From contig NZ_JACHEG010000005.1 of NCBI RefSeq assembly GCF_014201355.1, positions 186,001-250,000 of the forward strand: 64,000 bases of DNA, written 5' to 3'. Of the stretch, positions 1 through 9,108 are shown in pieces. The position numbers were made by a program, and so were the translations under genes. The first letter of the stretch is position 1, and every line of letters starts with the position of its first letter. Below the pieces are notes generated by a model, which saw nothing but the letters and a program-made list of their open reading frames with translations, searched no databases and was not told the origin of the DNA. This stretch comes from Aliirhizobium wenxiniae. Its GTDB lineage: Bacteria > Pseudomonadota > Alphaproteobacteria > Rhizobiales > Rhizobiaceae.

Positions 1-1086
1 GAGCTCGAGCCGGCGCGCAAGAAGGCCGAGATGCTGGGCATCAAGGAAATCTTCATCGAGGACGTCCGCGAAGAATTCGTCCGCGACTTCGTTTTCCCGA
101 TGTTCCGCGCCAATGCCGTTTATGAAGGCGTCTACCTGCTCGGCACGTCGATTGCCCGTCCGCTGATCTCCAAGCACCTGATCGAGATCGCCAAGAAGAC
201 CGGCGCAGACGCGATCGCTCACGGCGCGACCGGCAAGGGCAATGACCAGGTTCGTTTCGAAATGTCGGCCTATGCGCTGAACCCGGACATCAAGATCATC
301 GCCCCGTGGCGCGACTGGTCGTTCAAGAGCCGTACCGATCTTCTGAATTTTGCCGAACAGCACCAGATCCCGGTTGCCAAGGACAAGAAGGGCGAAGCGC
401 CGTTCTCCGTCGACGCCAACCTGCTGCACTCGTCGTCCGAGGGCAAGGTTCTGGAAGATCCGGCCGTCGAGGCTCCGGAATATGTGCATATGCGCACGAT
501 CTCGCCGGAAGCCGCTCCCGACCAGGCAACGACGATCAAGATCGGTTTCCGCAAGGGTGACGCCGTCTCGATCAACGGTGTCGAGATGTCGCCGGCAACC
601 CTGCTCGCACAGCTCAACAACTATGGCCGCGACAACGGCATCGGCCGTCTCGACCTCGTCGAAAACCGTTTTGTCGGCATGAAGTCGCGCGGCGTATACG
701 AGACCCCCGGCGGCACGATCCTGCTTACGGCTCACCGTGCAATCGAGAGCATCACGCTTGATCGCGGTGCGGCTCACCTCAAGGATGAGCTGATGCCGAA
801 ATATGCAGAGCTGATCTACTACGGCTTCTGGTTCTCGCCGGAACGCGAAATGCTGCAGGCCCTGATCGACAAGAGCCAGGAGCATGTCGAAGGCGAAGTG
901 ACGCTGAAGCTCTACAAGGGCAATGTCATGGTCACCGGCCGCGAAAGCGACAAGTCGCTTTACTCCGACGCGCTGGTCACTTTCGAAGACGATCACGGTG
1001 CCTACGACCAGAAGGATGCCGCCGGCTTCATCAAGCTCAACGCGCTGCGCCTGCGCACGCTCGCCAAGCGCAGCCAGATGAAGTAA
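1..1086 (+). CDS. argG: Argininosuccinate synthase, 3' part
   Basis: This is the C-terminal 361 codons of argininosuccinate synthase, which joins citrulline and aspartate with ATP hydrolysis in arginine synthesis in the cytoplasm. The reading frame is open from base 1 ([13 protein letters not shown]), so the gene begins upstream; about 45 residues are missing compared with the usual ~405. Recognisable family blocks are [27 protein letters not shown] and [17 protein letters not shown], the last two belonging to the citrulline/aspartate binding region. The stop is TAA at 1084-1086 and a clear terminator follows. No partner gene is visible downstream on the same strand, so it appears to end its transcription unit. 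Confidence 0.97.
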   Translation, partial: ELEPARKKAEMLGIKEIFIEDVREEFVRDFVFPMFRANAVYEGVYLLGTSIARPLISKHLIEIAKKTGADAIAHGATGKGNDQVRFEMSAYALNPDIKIIAPWRDWSFKSRTDLLNFAEQHQIPVAKDKKGEAPFSVDANLLHSSSEGKVLEDPAVEAPEYVHMRTISPEAAPDQATTIKIGFRKGDAVSINGVEMSPATLLAQLNNYGRDNGIGRLDLVENRFVGMKSRGVYETPGGTILLTAHRAIESITLDRGAAHLKDELMPKYAELIYYGFWFSPEREMLQALIDKSQEHVEGEVTLKLYKGNVMVTGRESDKSLYSDALVTFEDDHGAYDQKDAAGFIKLNALRLRTLAKRSQMK

Positions 1087-1112
1087 TTGGGTCAACCGAT
1101 TTGTCCATCAGA

Positions 1113-1140
1113 CCCCGCTGTCATCGCAGCGGGGTTTTTT
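1113..1140 (+). terminator. Rho-independent terminator of argG
   Basis: An 8-bp GC-rich stem (CCCCGCTG at 1113-1120 with CAGCGGGG at 1127-1134) and a 6-nt loop are followed directly by TTTTTT (1135-1140). The T-run touches the stop codon of the convergent MFS gene at 1139-1141. The complementary strand has no U-run after the stem, so this stops argG transcription only. Confidence 0.9.
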
Positions 1141-2350
1141 ATTGCCGGCGGCTGATGAAACGATGGGCGAGGTAGGCCGCGACCGCGGTGAATTCCATCA
1201 CGGGGATGATCGTGCCGAAGGAGGTGAGCGGGCTTGCGAAAGTTGCAGCCATCAGCCCGCCGACAAATCCGCCGCCCATCTGGATGAAGCCCATCAGCGC
1301 CGAAGCCGAACCCGCCACTTTGGGAAATGCAGCCAGGCCGGCCGTGACGACATGCGGCGACAGAAAGGCAATGCCGAAGGTGCAGATGCCAACCGGTGCC
1401 ATGATCGACAGGAATGTCGGATCGAGCAGATGCACGGACAGCAGCATCAGAAGGCCGCCTGTACCGCAGAAGCTGATACCTATCGAAACGGCTGCAGGCC
1501 CGGAAATGCGGCCGGATACCATCCGTAGGACGATTGATCCACCCAGATAGGAGCCGGTTTGCGCCAGCATGCCGAGGCCGAATTCGGTGGGGCTGAGGCC
1601 GACGACATCGATCAGGACAAAGGGCAACATGGTGCCCTGAGCATAAAGCGCGCCGATAGAGCCGCCGAGAATGAGCGAGGGAAAGAGAAAGCGCAGGTCG
1701 GTTATCAGGTCGGCATAGGTTTTCACCAGCGTGACGGGTTGCAGGCGCGAGCGATCCGGAACCGCGGTTTCCTTCAGCACGAAGATGCAGGTTAGCAATG
1801 CGCCGCCGCCGAAAGCGATCATCAGCAGGAAGATCGACTGCCATCCGAAAGCGGAAAGTGCAAGCCCGCCGATAGTGGGGCCGAGCGCCGGGCCGATCGC
1901 CAGAATGATGCCGATCATGTTCATGATCCGCGCGGCCTGTGCACCCACAAATTGGTCGCGGACGGCGGCGCGGGCAACGGTGACGCCCACCGAAGCGCCG
2001 ATGCCCTGGATCAACCGTCCTGCAAGGATCCAGTTGACGTCGACCGCCATGGCCGCGATCAGCGAGCCCAGGACATATATGGTCAGGAAGGCGATCGAGG
2101 CTTTCTTCCGGCCATAAGCGTCGGATACCGGGCCGGCGAGCAACTGCGCGAGGGCGAAACCGCCGAAATAAAGCGATAGCGAGAGCTTGATGGCCGCTTC
2201 CGTCGTGCCGAAAGCGCGAACGAGTTCCGGCATGGCGGGTGTATAGACCGCCATCGATACGGGGCCGATCGCGGTCAGGAGCGCGCCGATGACGGTCGTG
2301 CGCCGCTCCGTCATGATTGTCGGGCGGGCGGCGGTATCAGCTTCGCTCAT
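1139..2350 (-). CDS. MFS drug-efflux transporter, Bcr/CflA type
   Basis: This encodes a 403-residue inner-membrane protein of the major facilitator superfamily, resembling the Bcr/CflA 12-TM drug:H+ antiporters. The N-terminal half has the first helix (IGPVSMAVYTPAMPELVRAF), the loop 2-3 motif A as GPVSDAYGRKK and the motif GRLIQGIGASVGVTVARA typical of drug exporters. An ATG at 2350 (MSEADTAARP) is preferred over one nine codons upstream because it gives the usual short cytoplasmic tail. It overlaps the end of the upstream marR gene by 14 nt, so the two are probably co-transcribed and translationally coupled. The context suggests MarR-controlled efflux of a small toxic compound; the substrate cannot be read from sequence. 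Confidence 0.88.
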   Translation of the reverse strand: MSEADTAARPTIMTERRTTVIGALLTAIGPVSMAVYTPAMPELVRAFGTTEAAIKLSLSLYFGGFALAQLLAGPVSDAYGRKKASIAFLTIYVLGSLIAAMAVDVNWILAGRLIQGIGASVGVTVARAAVRDQFVGAQAARIMNMIGIILAIGPALGPTIGGLALSAFGWQSIFLLMIAFGGGALLTCIFVLKETAVPDRSRLQPVTLVKTYADLITDLRFLFPSLILGGSIGALYAQGTMLPFVLIDVVGLSPTEFGLGMLAQTGSYLGGSIVLRMVSGRISGPAAVSIGISFCGTGGLLMLLSVHLLDPTFLSIMAPVGICTFGIAFLSPHVVTAGLAAFPKVAGSASALMGFIQMGGGFVGGLMAATFASPLTSFGTIIPVMEFTAVAAYLAHRFISRRQ

Positions 2351-2858
2351 CGGCACTCGATGAAGTGATCGGGGCACCCGTTGGAGCGGCAGGAGAGGTC
2401 TCCTGGAGGTTCCTGTTCACCACCGCAAGCGATGTTTCGAGCTGGCTCTTTGCCTCCAGCGACAGGCCTGAAGTCGCGTGGTCGAGAATGACGTGGAGTT
2501 CCACACGGATCCTGCGGATCATGTCATCCGACGTTTTCGTCAGCGCAATCCGTTTGGCGCGTCGATCCGCCGAGCATTTCTGGCGTTCGATCAGGCCCAG
2601 CGTCTGCAGCTTGTCGAGATAGGTGCAGAGCGTCATCGGCTCGACGCTCATCTGCGAGGCGATGTCGAGCTGCCGGCTGCCTTCGTGATCGGCGATGTGG
2701 ATCAGCGCCCTTGCCTCGCCGGGGGTGAGGCCCAGCCCTGCCGCGTTGATGCGATTTTCAAATGCCGTTCGCAATGCGCGCGCGGTATCGACGATCAGCA
2801 GGCCCAGGAGATCGCCTTGCGGCGCATCATGGGAGATGATTTTGACTGGAAGGCTCAT
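2337..2858 (-). CDS. MarR-family transcriptional regulator
   Basis: This encodes a 173-residue winged-helix regulator of the MarR family. The central part shows the MarR pattern: LTPGEARALIHIADHEGSR, then the recognition-helix region QLDIASQMSVEPMTLCTYL, then the wing LGLIERQKCSADRRAKRIAL with the conserved D-x-R. MarR proteins act as dimers that usually repress their own operon until a small ligand binds. It is the first gene of a two-gene unit with the MFS exporter and is divergent from the M3 peptidase gene, separated by 159 bp. A short dyad overlaps its start codon and may be its operator. C-terminal residues beyond about 145 are low-complexity and overlap the MFS start. Confidence 0.9.
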   Translation of the reverse strand: MSLPVKIISHDAPQGDLLGLLIVDTARALRTAFENRINAAGLGLTPGEARALIHIADHEGSRQLDIASQMSVEPMTLCTYLDKLQTLGLIERQKCSADRRAKRIALTKTSDDMIRRIRVELHVILDHATSGLSLEAKSQLETSLAVVNRNLQETSPAAPTGAPITSSSADERS

Positions 2859-2870
2859 AAGGTTGACTTA
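2858..2870. promoter_or_regulatory. Possible MarR operator
   Basis: The dyad TAAG-N5-CTTA lies at 2858-2870, directly at the marR start codon, inside a wider AT-rich stretch (ATAAGGTTGACTTACTAT, 2857-2874). MarR proteins typically bind imperfect palindromes of this size close to their own start. The arms are only 4 bp, so this is suggestive rather than firm. Confidence 0.3.
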
Positions 2871-3017
2871 CTATCTTTCCGCGTGGCCGCAAACGGAAAA
2901 GCTTGAGGTTCCGTGGAACGACTGCGTGAAGCTTCGCTTTGTCGTACTTGATCCAGACTTTCGACAACCTATCCTGTAGACCAGAAACAATTTCAGAATC
3001 GCAGAAGGATTTCCCTT

Positions 3018-5105
3018 ATGGCCAACGCTTCCGTCAATCGTGCCCTTGTCGAGTGGAGCGGGCATGAAGGCCTGCCGCGGTTTGATCTCGTCAAGGACGA
3101 GGATTTTGCCCCCGCTTTCGAGGTGGCTCTGGCAAGTCACGAGGCTGAGATCGACGCCATTGCCAACAATCCGGAAGCGTCGAGCTTTGAAAACACTGTC
3201 GTAGCGCTGGAAATCGCGGGCGACGAGCTTTCCCGTGTCTCTTCCCTGTTCTGGGGCAAGGCTGGTGCGCATACGAACGAGACGATCCAGGCGCTGGAGC
3301 GGGAGATCGCGCCAAAAATGTCCCGGCATTATTCGAAGATCGGCACCAATGCCGCCCTTTTCGCCCGTATCGATGCCCTGTGGGAAAAGCGGGCGGAGCT
3401 TGGGTTGACGCTCGAGCAGGAGCGGGTTCTGGAGCGTCACTGGAAAGGTTTCGTCAAATCGGGCGCCAAGCTCGACAAGCCGGAGCAGGACCGGCTTTCG
3501 TCGATCGGCGAAAAGCTGGCCGGTCTCGGAGCGCAGTTCGGCCAGAATGTTCTCGGAGACGAGAAGGAATGGTCGCTGAAGCTGACCGAAGAGGCCGAGC
3601 TTGAAGGCCTGCCGGATTTTCTGCGCGATGCGATGGCCGCAGCCGCCAAGGATCGCGGTGAGGCAGGCGGTTACATGGTGACGCTGTCCCGTTCGATCAT
3701 CGAGCCGTTCCTTACATTTTCCGCTCGTCGTGACCTGCGCGAGCAGGCGTTCAAGGCCTGGGTGGCGCGCGGTGAAAACGGCGGTGCGCGGGACAATGTC
3801 GCGATCGTTCGCGAGACGCTGGCGCTGCGTGCGGAAAAAGCGAAGCTTCTCGGTTACGAGAATTTTGCGGCGCTGAAACTCGACAACACGATGGCGAAGA
3901 CCGCCGACAATGTGAACGACCTGCTGCACAAGGTCTGGGACAAGGCGCGCTCCAAGGCGCTTGAAGAAGAGGCAAGCCTTGGCAAGCTGGTGGCAGAAGA
4001 GGGCAAGAACCATCCGGTCATGCCGTGGGATTGGCGTTACTACGCCGAGAAGCTGCGCGAGCGGACTTTCTCCTTCTCCGAATCCGAGCTGAAGCCCTAT
4101 CTGCAGCTGGAAAAGGTCATCGAGGCCTGCTTCGATGTCGCCAAGCGGCTGTTCGGCGTTACGCTGACCGAGCTGAAGGGTATTGAGGCCTATCACCCGG
4201 ATGTGCGGGTTTTCGAACTGCGCGACGAGAGCGGTGCCTTGAAGGCGCTCTTCCTCGGCGATTATTTCGCCCGGTCTTCCAAGCGTTCCGGCGCATGGAT
4301 GAGCTCGTTCCAGTCGCAGCACAAGCTGACGCTGAAGAACGGGGCCGAGGGCGAGCTGCCGATCATCTACAATGTCTGCAATTTCGCCAAGCCCGCGGAA
4401 GGCAAGCCGGCGCTGCTTTCGCTCGATGATGCACGCACGCTGTTCCACGAATTCGGCCATGCGCTGCACGGCATGCTGTCGGATGTGACCTATCCGTCCG
4501 TTTCCGGAACCGGCGTGTCGCGCGATTTCGTCGAACTGCCCTCGCAGCTTTACGAACATTGGCTGACCGTGCCGGAAATCCTCGAAAAATACGCCGTGCA
4601 TTACGAGACCGGCAAGCCGATGCCGAAGCAGCTGCTCGACAAGGTTCTGGCGGCGCGCACCTTCAATGCCGGTTTTGCGACGGTCGAGTTTACCGCATCG
4701 GCGCTGGTCGACATGGCCTTCCACACCCGCGCCCCGGCGGATGATCCGATGGCGGTGCAGGGCGAAATTCTGTCGGAATTGAAAATGCCGGCGTCGCTCG
4801 TCATGCGCCACGCAACGCCGCATTTCCAGCACGTGTTTTCCGGCGAAGGTTATGCGGCCGGATATTACTCCTACATGTGGTCGGAAGTGCTGGATGCGGA
4901 TGCATTCTCGGCCTTCGAGGAGGTCGGCAATGCCTTCGATCCCGTCATGGCGCGCAAGCTCAAGAACAACATCTATTCGGTTGGCGGCTCGATCGATCCG
5001 GAGGTGACCTACAAGGCTTTCCGCGGCAAGCTGCCGGATCCGACGGCGATGTTGAAGAAGAAAGGTTTGGCCATGGTGGCCGAGCTTGCGGGCGGCGAGG
5101 CCTGA
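3018..5105 (+). CDS. dcp: M3-family peptidyl-dipeptidase
   Basis: This encodes a 695-residue zinc metallopeptidase of family M3, close to Dcp (peptidyl-dipeptidase, releasing C-terminal dipeptides from short peptides in the cytoplasm). The zinc site is HEFGH at residues 477-481, and a Glu at residue 506 in SRDFVELPSQLYEHW supplies the third ligand at the family spacing of 29 residues from the first His. FELRDESGALKALFLGDYFAR and the C-terminal block YYSYMWSEVLDADAFSAF are also typical of M3A enzymes. Length is normal. The Dcp versus oligopeptidase A choice is based on the RDFVELPSQ region and is moderately secure. It is divergent from marR and stands alone; the PHO box of the next operon starts 25 bp after its stop. 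Confidence 0.9.
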   Translation: MANASVNRALVEWSGHEGLPRFDLVKDEDFAPAFEVALASHEAEIDAIANNPEASSFENTVVALEIAGDELSRVSSLFWGKAGAHTNETIQALEREIAPKMSRHYSKIGTNAALFARIDALWEKRAELGLTLEQERVLERHWKGFVKSGAKLDKPEQDRLSSIGEKLAGLGAQFGQNVLGDEKEWSLKLTEEAELEGLPDFLRDAMAAAAKDRGEAGGYMVTLSRSIIEPFLTFSARRDLREQAFKAWVARGENGGARDNVAIVRETLALRAEKAKLLGYENFAALKLDNTMAKTADNVNDLLHKVWDKARSKALEEEASLGKLVAEEGKNHPVMPWDWRYYAEKLRERTFSFSESELKPYLQLEKVIEACFDVAKRLFGVTLTELKGIEAYHPDVRVFELRDESGALKALFLGDYFARSSKRSGAWMSSFQSQHKLTLKNGAEGELPIIYNVCNFAKPAEGKPALLSLDDARTLFHEFGHALHGMLSDVTYPSVSGTGVSRDFVELPSQLYEHWLTVPEILEKYAVHYETGKPMPKQLLDKVLAARTFNAGFATVEFTASALVDMAFHTRAPADDPMAVQGEILSELKMPASLVMRHATPHFQHVFSGEGYAAGYYSYMWSEVLDADAFSAFEEVGNAFDPVMARKLKNNIYSVGGSIDPEVTYKAFRGKLPDPTAMLKKKGLAMVAELAGGEA

Positions 5106-5129
5106 TCCGGCACCGGTCATCATCAGTAA

Positions 5130-5169
5130 CTGTCATCCTGCTGTCATGAAAGTGTAACTTTCCTGTCAT
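5130..5169 (+). promoter_or_regulatory. PHO box (PhoB site), four phased repeats
   Basis: CTGTCAT occurs at 5130-5136, 5141-5147 and 5163-5169, and a degenerate copy GTGTAAC at 5152-5158 fills the gap, so four 7-bp repeats lie on an exact 11-bp period with 4-bp spacers. The first pair is a perfect canonical PHO box (CTGTCAT-N4-CTGTCAT). PhoB binds such repeats and replaces the -35 contact. The array ends 48 bp before the ATP-binding protein start, so it most likely activates the ABC operon under phosphate limitation. Confidence 0.85.
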
Positions 5170-5217
5170 GTGGGCTGACTAAGGAACCGGCATCATCTTC
5201 TGCCGACGCCGGTTCCC

Positions 5218-6312
5218 ATGACAATTGACAGCCTTAAAAGCAACGTTGCCGTCTCTGCGGCCGGACTGGAGCTGCACTATGGTGCAACACCGGTGCTCAA
5301 GGGCATCGATGTAGCGCTGGGCCAAGGCAAGACGCTTGCACTTCTCGGTCCTTCGGGCTGTGGCAAGACCACGCTTCTGAGGCTGGTTGCCGGGCTTCTC
5401 GCACCCAGCAAAGGTTCCGTGTCGATCGCCGGTCAGGTGGTTGCCGATGCTGCGAACGGCACATTCGCGCCGCCGGAAAAGCGCAATCTCGGCATGGTTT
5501 TCCAGGACTACGCCCTCTGGCCGCATATGACGGTTGGTGGCAATGTTTCCTTTCCGCTCGAAATGCGCGGCATCGGTCGCACTGAGCGTGAGCAACGCAC
5601 GATGCATGCGCTGGAGCGGGTCGGGCTTTCCGCCTATGTGGGCCGCCGGCCGAGCGATCTTTCGGGCGGGCAACAGCAGCGCGTGGCGATCGCACGGGCA
5701 ATCGTCGCCGAGCCGCAGCTTATCCTGTTCGACGAGCCGCTTTCCAATCTCGACCGCGAATTGCGCGAAAACATGGTCGGCGAACTTGCCGAGCTGATCG
5801 CCTCTCTCGGTCTTACCGCCATTTATGTCACCCACGATCACTCGGAAGCGCTGACGCTTGCAGATCAGGTCGCCGTCATGCGCGGCGGGCTGATCGAACA
5901 GCTTGCCAGCCCGGACGAACTGGTGGCGAAGCCCGCGACGCCTGAAGTTGCCGATTTCCTGCGCCTGGGGGGTATCGCCGAGTTGCAAAACCGCGATGCC
6001 TGCTGGTTCTTCGGCAATAGCGACGTTGCCCTGATGCGCGCCGATCAAGGCCCGGCCGGTGCCCGCAGCATTCTCATCCCGGTTGCGGCGATCACGCCCG
6101 GCGAGATCCAGCCGGACCGGCTGGCGGCCAGCGTATTGCGCTCGCAGTTCCGCGGCGACGGGCATCTGGCAACCGTCTCGCTGATCGGCGCCGATCAGGT
6201 CGAGCTGCAGGTGTTGAGCCGCTACAAGCTCAAGCCCGGCGATGGCGTCGGTCTTTCCATCGATCTCGACCAGGTCCGCTGGTTCGAAAATTCAAATCAT
6301 CCGCATCCGTAA
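5218..6312 (+). CDS. ABC importer ATPase (PHO-controlled)
   Basis: This encodes the 364-residue ATP-binding subunit of a binding-protein-dependent importer of the FbpC/PotA-like class. All motifs are present: Walker A GPSGCGKT (residues 44-51), Q-loop VFQDYALWPH, signature LSGGQQQR, Walker B LILFDEPLSNLD, H-loop YVTHDHSEAL. The last ~120 residues form a TOBE-like regulatory domain. Homology alone would call this an iron(III) ATPase, but the PHO box upstream and the absence of a Tyr-Tyr iron site in the partner binding protein point to a phosphorus source such as 2-aminoethylphosphonate (known AepXVW/PhnSTUV-type importers have similar parts). The best Shine-Dalgarno, AAGGAA at 5181-5186, is 31 nt from the ATG; no better in-frame ATG exists between them. 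Confidence 0.9.
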   Translation: MTIDSLKSNVAVSAAGLELHYGATPVLKGIDVALGQGKTLALLGPSGCGKTTLLRLVAGLLAPSKGSVSIAGQVVADAANGTFAPPEKRNLGMVFQDYALWPHMTVGGNVSFPLEMRGIGRTEREQRTMHALERVGLSAYVGRRPSDLSGGQQQRVAIARAIVAEPQLILFDEPLSNLDRELRENMVGELAELIASLGLTAIYVTHDHSEALTLADQVAVMRGGLIEQLASPDELVAKPATPEVADFLRLGGIAELQNRDACWFFGNSDVALMRADQGPAGARSILIPVAAITPGEIQPDRLAASVLRSQFRGDGHLATVSLIGADQVELQVLSRYKLKPGDGVGLSIDLDQVRWFENSNHPHP

Positions 6313-6340
6313 GCATTCACCCCAACAGGAGTTTTGGGAC

Positions 6341-7300
6341 ATGTTCAAGTCGTTGAAGAGCATTACACTCGGTGCCGTTGCCGCCGTCCTGATGGCCGGT
6401 GTCGCGCATGCCGACATCACCGTCTACACCGCCGGCCCGCAGAGCCTGATCGACAAGATGTCGGAAGGTTTCACCAAAGAAACCGGCATCAAGGTCAATG
6501 TCTTCCAGGCAACGACCGGCAAGGTCATGGCCCGTATCGAAGCGGAAGCATCCAACCCGGTCGTCGACGTTCTGATCTCGGCTTCCTGGGATACCGCGAC
6601 CGATTTCGAAAAGCGCGGCTGGCTGGTCAAGTATTCCAGCCCCAACGCTGCCAAGGTTCCTGATTTCCTGAAGTCCGACTATGCTGTCGCACAGGGCATC
6701 TCGGCCCTCGGCATCGCCTGGAACACCAAGAGCGGCACGCCGAAGCCTTCCGAATGGGCTGACCTGACCAAGCCGGAATACAAGGACATGGTCAACATTC
6801 CGGACCCGGCACAGTCCGGCTCGTCCTTCGAACTGACGGCTGCTCTTGCCGGCCAGGACGATTTCAAGCTGTTCAAGGACCTGCAGGCCAATGGCGCGAT
6901 CATTGCCGGCGCCAATGCCGAAGCCCTGAACCCGGTTCTGCAGGGTGCCAAGGCCGCCGTCTTCGGTGCAGTCGACTACATCACGCTTGCCGCCGCAAAG
7001 AAGGGCGAAAGCGTCGAGGTCGTCTTCCCGGCTTCCGGCACGGTCATTGCACCGCGTCCGGCGATGATCCTCAACTGGTCCAAGAACCAGGACGAGGCCA
7101 AGAAGTTCATCGACTACATGCTGTCTGACGCCGGCCAGAAGATGGTTGCCGCCCAGATGCTGATGCCGGCCCGCTCCGACGTTGCTGCCGACCGTCCGCT
7201 GATCAGCGACCTGAAGCTCCTGAAGTTCGACAACGCTGCCGTCTACGGCAAGCGCAAGGAAACGCTCGGCGAGATCACCAAGATCTTCGGCGGCAAGTAA
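6341..7300 (+). CDS. ABC periplasmic substrate-binding protein
   Basis: This encodes a 319-residue periplasmic binding protein of the iron/aminoethylphosphonate-type fold. The start at 6341 is chosen because AGGAG at 6327-6331 sits 9 nt upstream and because it begins a clean signal peptide (MFKSLKSITLGAVAAVLMAG, cleavage probably after VAHA). The mature N-terminus DITVYTAGPQSLIDKMSEGF is typical of the family. The consecutive Tyr-Tyr that binds ferric iron in FbpA is not present in the corresponding C-terminal lobe (only FGAVDYITLAAAK), arguing against iron. It begins 28 bp after the ATPase gene and is followed by a strong hairpin that may raise its expression relative to the permease. Confidence 0.88.
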   Translation: MFKSLKSITLGAVAAVLMAGVAHADITVYTAGPQSLIDKMSEGFTKETGIKVNVFQATTGKVMARIEAEASNPVVDVLISASWDTATDFEKRGWLVKYSSPNAAKVPDFLKSDYAVAQGISALGIAWNTKSGTPKPSEWADLTKPEYKDMVNIPDPAQSGSSFELTAALAGQDDFKLFKDLQANGAIIAGANAEALNPVLQGAKAAVFGAVDYITLAAAKKGESVEVVFPASGTVIAPRPAMILNWSKNQDEAKKFIDYMLSDAGQKMVAAQMLMPARSDVAADRPLISDLKLLKFDNAAVYGKRKETLGEITKIFGGK

Positions 7301-7310
7301 TTCTCTTCGC

Positions 7311-7350
7311 AGCGCCGCCAGCCTTCGGGCAGGCGGCGCTGTTTTGTTTT
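7311..7350 (+). terminator. Intra-operon terminator with UUCG loop
   Basis: AGCGCCGCC (7311-7319) pairs with GGCGGCGCT (7332-7340); the stem continues past one A/A mismatch through GCC/GGC to a UUCG tetraloop (7324-7327). GTTTTGTTTT follows at 7341-7350. It lies between the binding protein and permease genes, where partial termination or 3'-end protection gives more binding protein than permease. Confidence 0.75.
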
Positions 7351-7428
7351 GGACGTCGCGCATCATTTTTAAGGCCACCGGATCGGGTGGTTTGAAGAAT
7401 GCTGCGACAGGACATGAAGGACTGAACC

Positions 7429-9108
7429 ATGTCGGCAAAAAGCGTTGGCGGACCGGCTCCTGCCGCATGGCTGGCAATTGCGGGACTGCTTTTGGTCGTC
7501 GCCGTCCCGTTTGCCGCAGTCGTCATGCAGGGCATTTTTCCCGAGCTCGGCCAAGGTTCGTTCGCGAAGCCGTTTTCCTCCTTCATCGCCACACTGAATG
7601 ACGGTGCCCTGATCGGCATGGCAGGCAATACGATCCTGCTCGGTTGCTGCGTCGTGCTGGCGTCTGCGGTCGTTGCGGTGCCGCTCGGCGTGTTTCGCGC
7701 GCTTTACCGCGTGCCGGGGGCGGCGCTGTTCGACGTGCTGCTGCTCGTGCCCTTCATGATCCCGCCCTATATCGCCACGCTCGGCTGGATCATGACGCTG
7801 CAGCCGCGCGGTTACCTGCAGCAACTGGTCGGCTTCAATCTTTCGCCATTCCTGTTTTCGCTCGCCGGCATGACGATGGTGATGGCGTTCAACACGTTTC
7901 CGGTCGTCTATTTTGCCGTGTCGCGCACGGTTGAAGCGGTCGGTGCGCGATATGCGGATGTCGGGCGCGTATTCGGTGCTACGCCTACGCGGGCTTTCTG
8001 GCGGATCACGCTGCCGCTTTCCGCTCCGGGCCTTGCCGCCAGCCTGATGCTGGTCTTTGCCGCGGCGATCGAGGAATACGGCACACCGGCAGCGCTTGGC
8101 CGCCGCGCCGGTTTCCAGGTTCTCGTCACCGGCATCGATCTTCGCATTTCCGACTGGCCGATCGATCTGCCGGGCGCTTCGATCATGTCGCTGCTGCTGG
8201 TCGGCCTGTCGCTGATCACCTTTCTCGGCCAGCGCTGGATCCTGTCGCGGCGTTCCTACCAGACGGTCAACGGCAAGCCGACCGCCAAGGACAAGCGGCC
8301 GCTCGGGGCGATGAAGTGGCCGGTGCTGGCGGCATTCATCATCGTGTCCTTCCTTGCGACCGGCGTGCCGCTGCTATCGATCCTTGCCACTGCCATGTCG
8401 CGGACGATTTCCGGCGGGCTGGCGCTCGACAATATGAGTTTCGACAATTTCCTCTCAGTTTTCCAGAACAGTGCAGGCGCACTCGGCGCGTTGGCCAACA
8501 GCTCTTCGCTCGGCATCGGTACGGCGCTGATTACCGGCCTGATCGGTGTCACGGCCGCTTACACGGTGGTAAAGACGAAAATTCGCGGGCGGCTGGCGAT
8601 CGACAGCCTGACGATCATTCCGAATGCGCTGCCGGGCATCGTCGTTGCCGTCGGCCTGATCCTCGCGTGGAACATGCCGTGGCTGCCGGCGACGCCTTAC
8701 AATACGCCGTTCATCCTGCTTCTCGCCTATTGCTGCATCCTGCTGCCGCAGACGATGCGGTATTCGACGGCCGCTTTCCAGCAGATCGGTGACAATCTCG
8801 AAGCGGCGGCTCGCGTCTTCGGCGCGTCCGGCATCACAGCCTTCCGCCGCATTCTCCTGCCGCTGGTTTTCCCGAGCCTTGCCTCGGCTATGCTGCTTGT
8901 CTTCGCGCTTGCCTCGCGCGAGCTTGTCGCCTCCGTCGTCATCGCGCCGGTCGGCATGCAGACGATTGCCACCTTTATCTGGCGGCAGTTCGAACAGGGG
9001 TCGATCGGGCTCGGCATGGCCATGGCCTTCATCGCCATTCTCATCACCACTCTTTTGCCGCTTCTCCTGCTTGCCCTCTTGAGAAGGAGCGGTCTCGTCG
9101 CTGAATAG
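7429..9108 (+). CDS. ABC importer permease, two fused domains
   Basis: This encodes a 559-residue inner-membrane permease made of two tandem BPD_transp_1 domains, as in FbpB-like proteins. Each half has its own cytoplasmic coupling (EAA) loop: GRVFGATPTRAFWRITLPLS in the first and ARVFGASGITAFRRILLPLV in the second. A charged linker around SYQTVNGKPTAKDKRPLG joins the halves. It completes the ATPase-binding protein-permease set on the plus strand and starts after an AGGAC Shine-Dalgarno. It is separated from the binding protein gene by 128 bp with a terminator-like hairpin. Translocated substrate is inferred, not seen: the PHO box suggests a phosphonate or other phosphorus compound. Confidence 0.9.
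   Translation: MSAKSVGGPAPAAWLAIAGLLLVVAVPFAAVVMQGIFPELGQGSFAKPFSSFIATLNDGALIGMAGNTILLGCCVVLASAVVAVPLGVFRALYRVPGAALFDVLLLVPFMIPPYIATLGWIMTLQPRGYLQQLVGFNLSPFLFSLAGMTMVMAFNTFPVVYFAVSRTVEAVGARYADVGRVFGATPTRAFWRITLPLSAPGLAASLMLVFAAAIEEYGTPAALGRRAGFQVLVTGIDLRISDWPIDLPGASIMSLLLVGLSLITFLGQRWILSRRSYQTVNGKPTAKDKRPLGAMKWPVLAAFIIVSFLATGVPLLSILATAMSRTISGGLALDNMSFDNFLSVFQNSAGALGALANSSSLGIGTALITGLIGVTAAYTVVKTKIRGRLAIDSLTIIPNALPGIVVAVGLILAWNMPWLPATPYNTPFILLLAYCCILLPQTMRYSTAAFQQIGDNLEAAARVFGASGITAFRRILLPLVFPSLASAMLLVFALASRELVASVVIAPVGMQTIATFIWRQFEQGSIGLGMAMAFIAILITTLLPLLLLALLRRSGLVAE

Noticed and set aside
2871-5123. Minus-strand open frame of 750 codons opposite the M3 peptidase
   Set aside because: The plus strand has a complete peptidase with intact zinc site; the antisense frame has no family features.
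6341-7300. Iron(III) substrate for the ABC importer
   Set aside because: Fold similarity alone supports it; the missing Tyr pair and the upstream PHO box speak against it.
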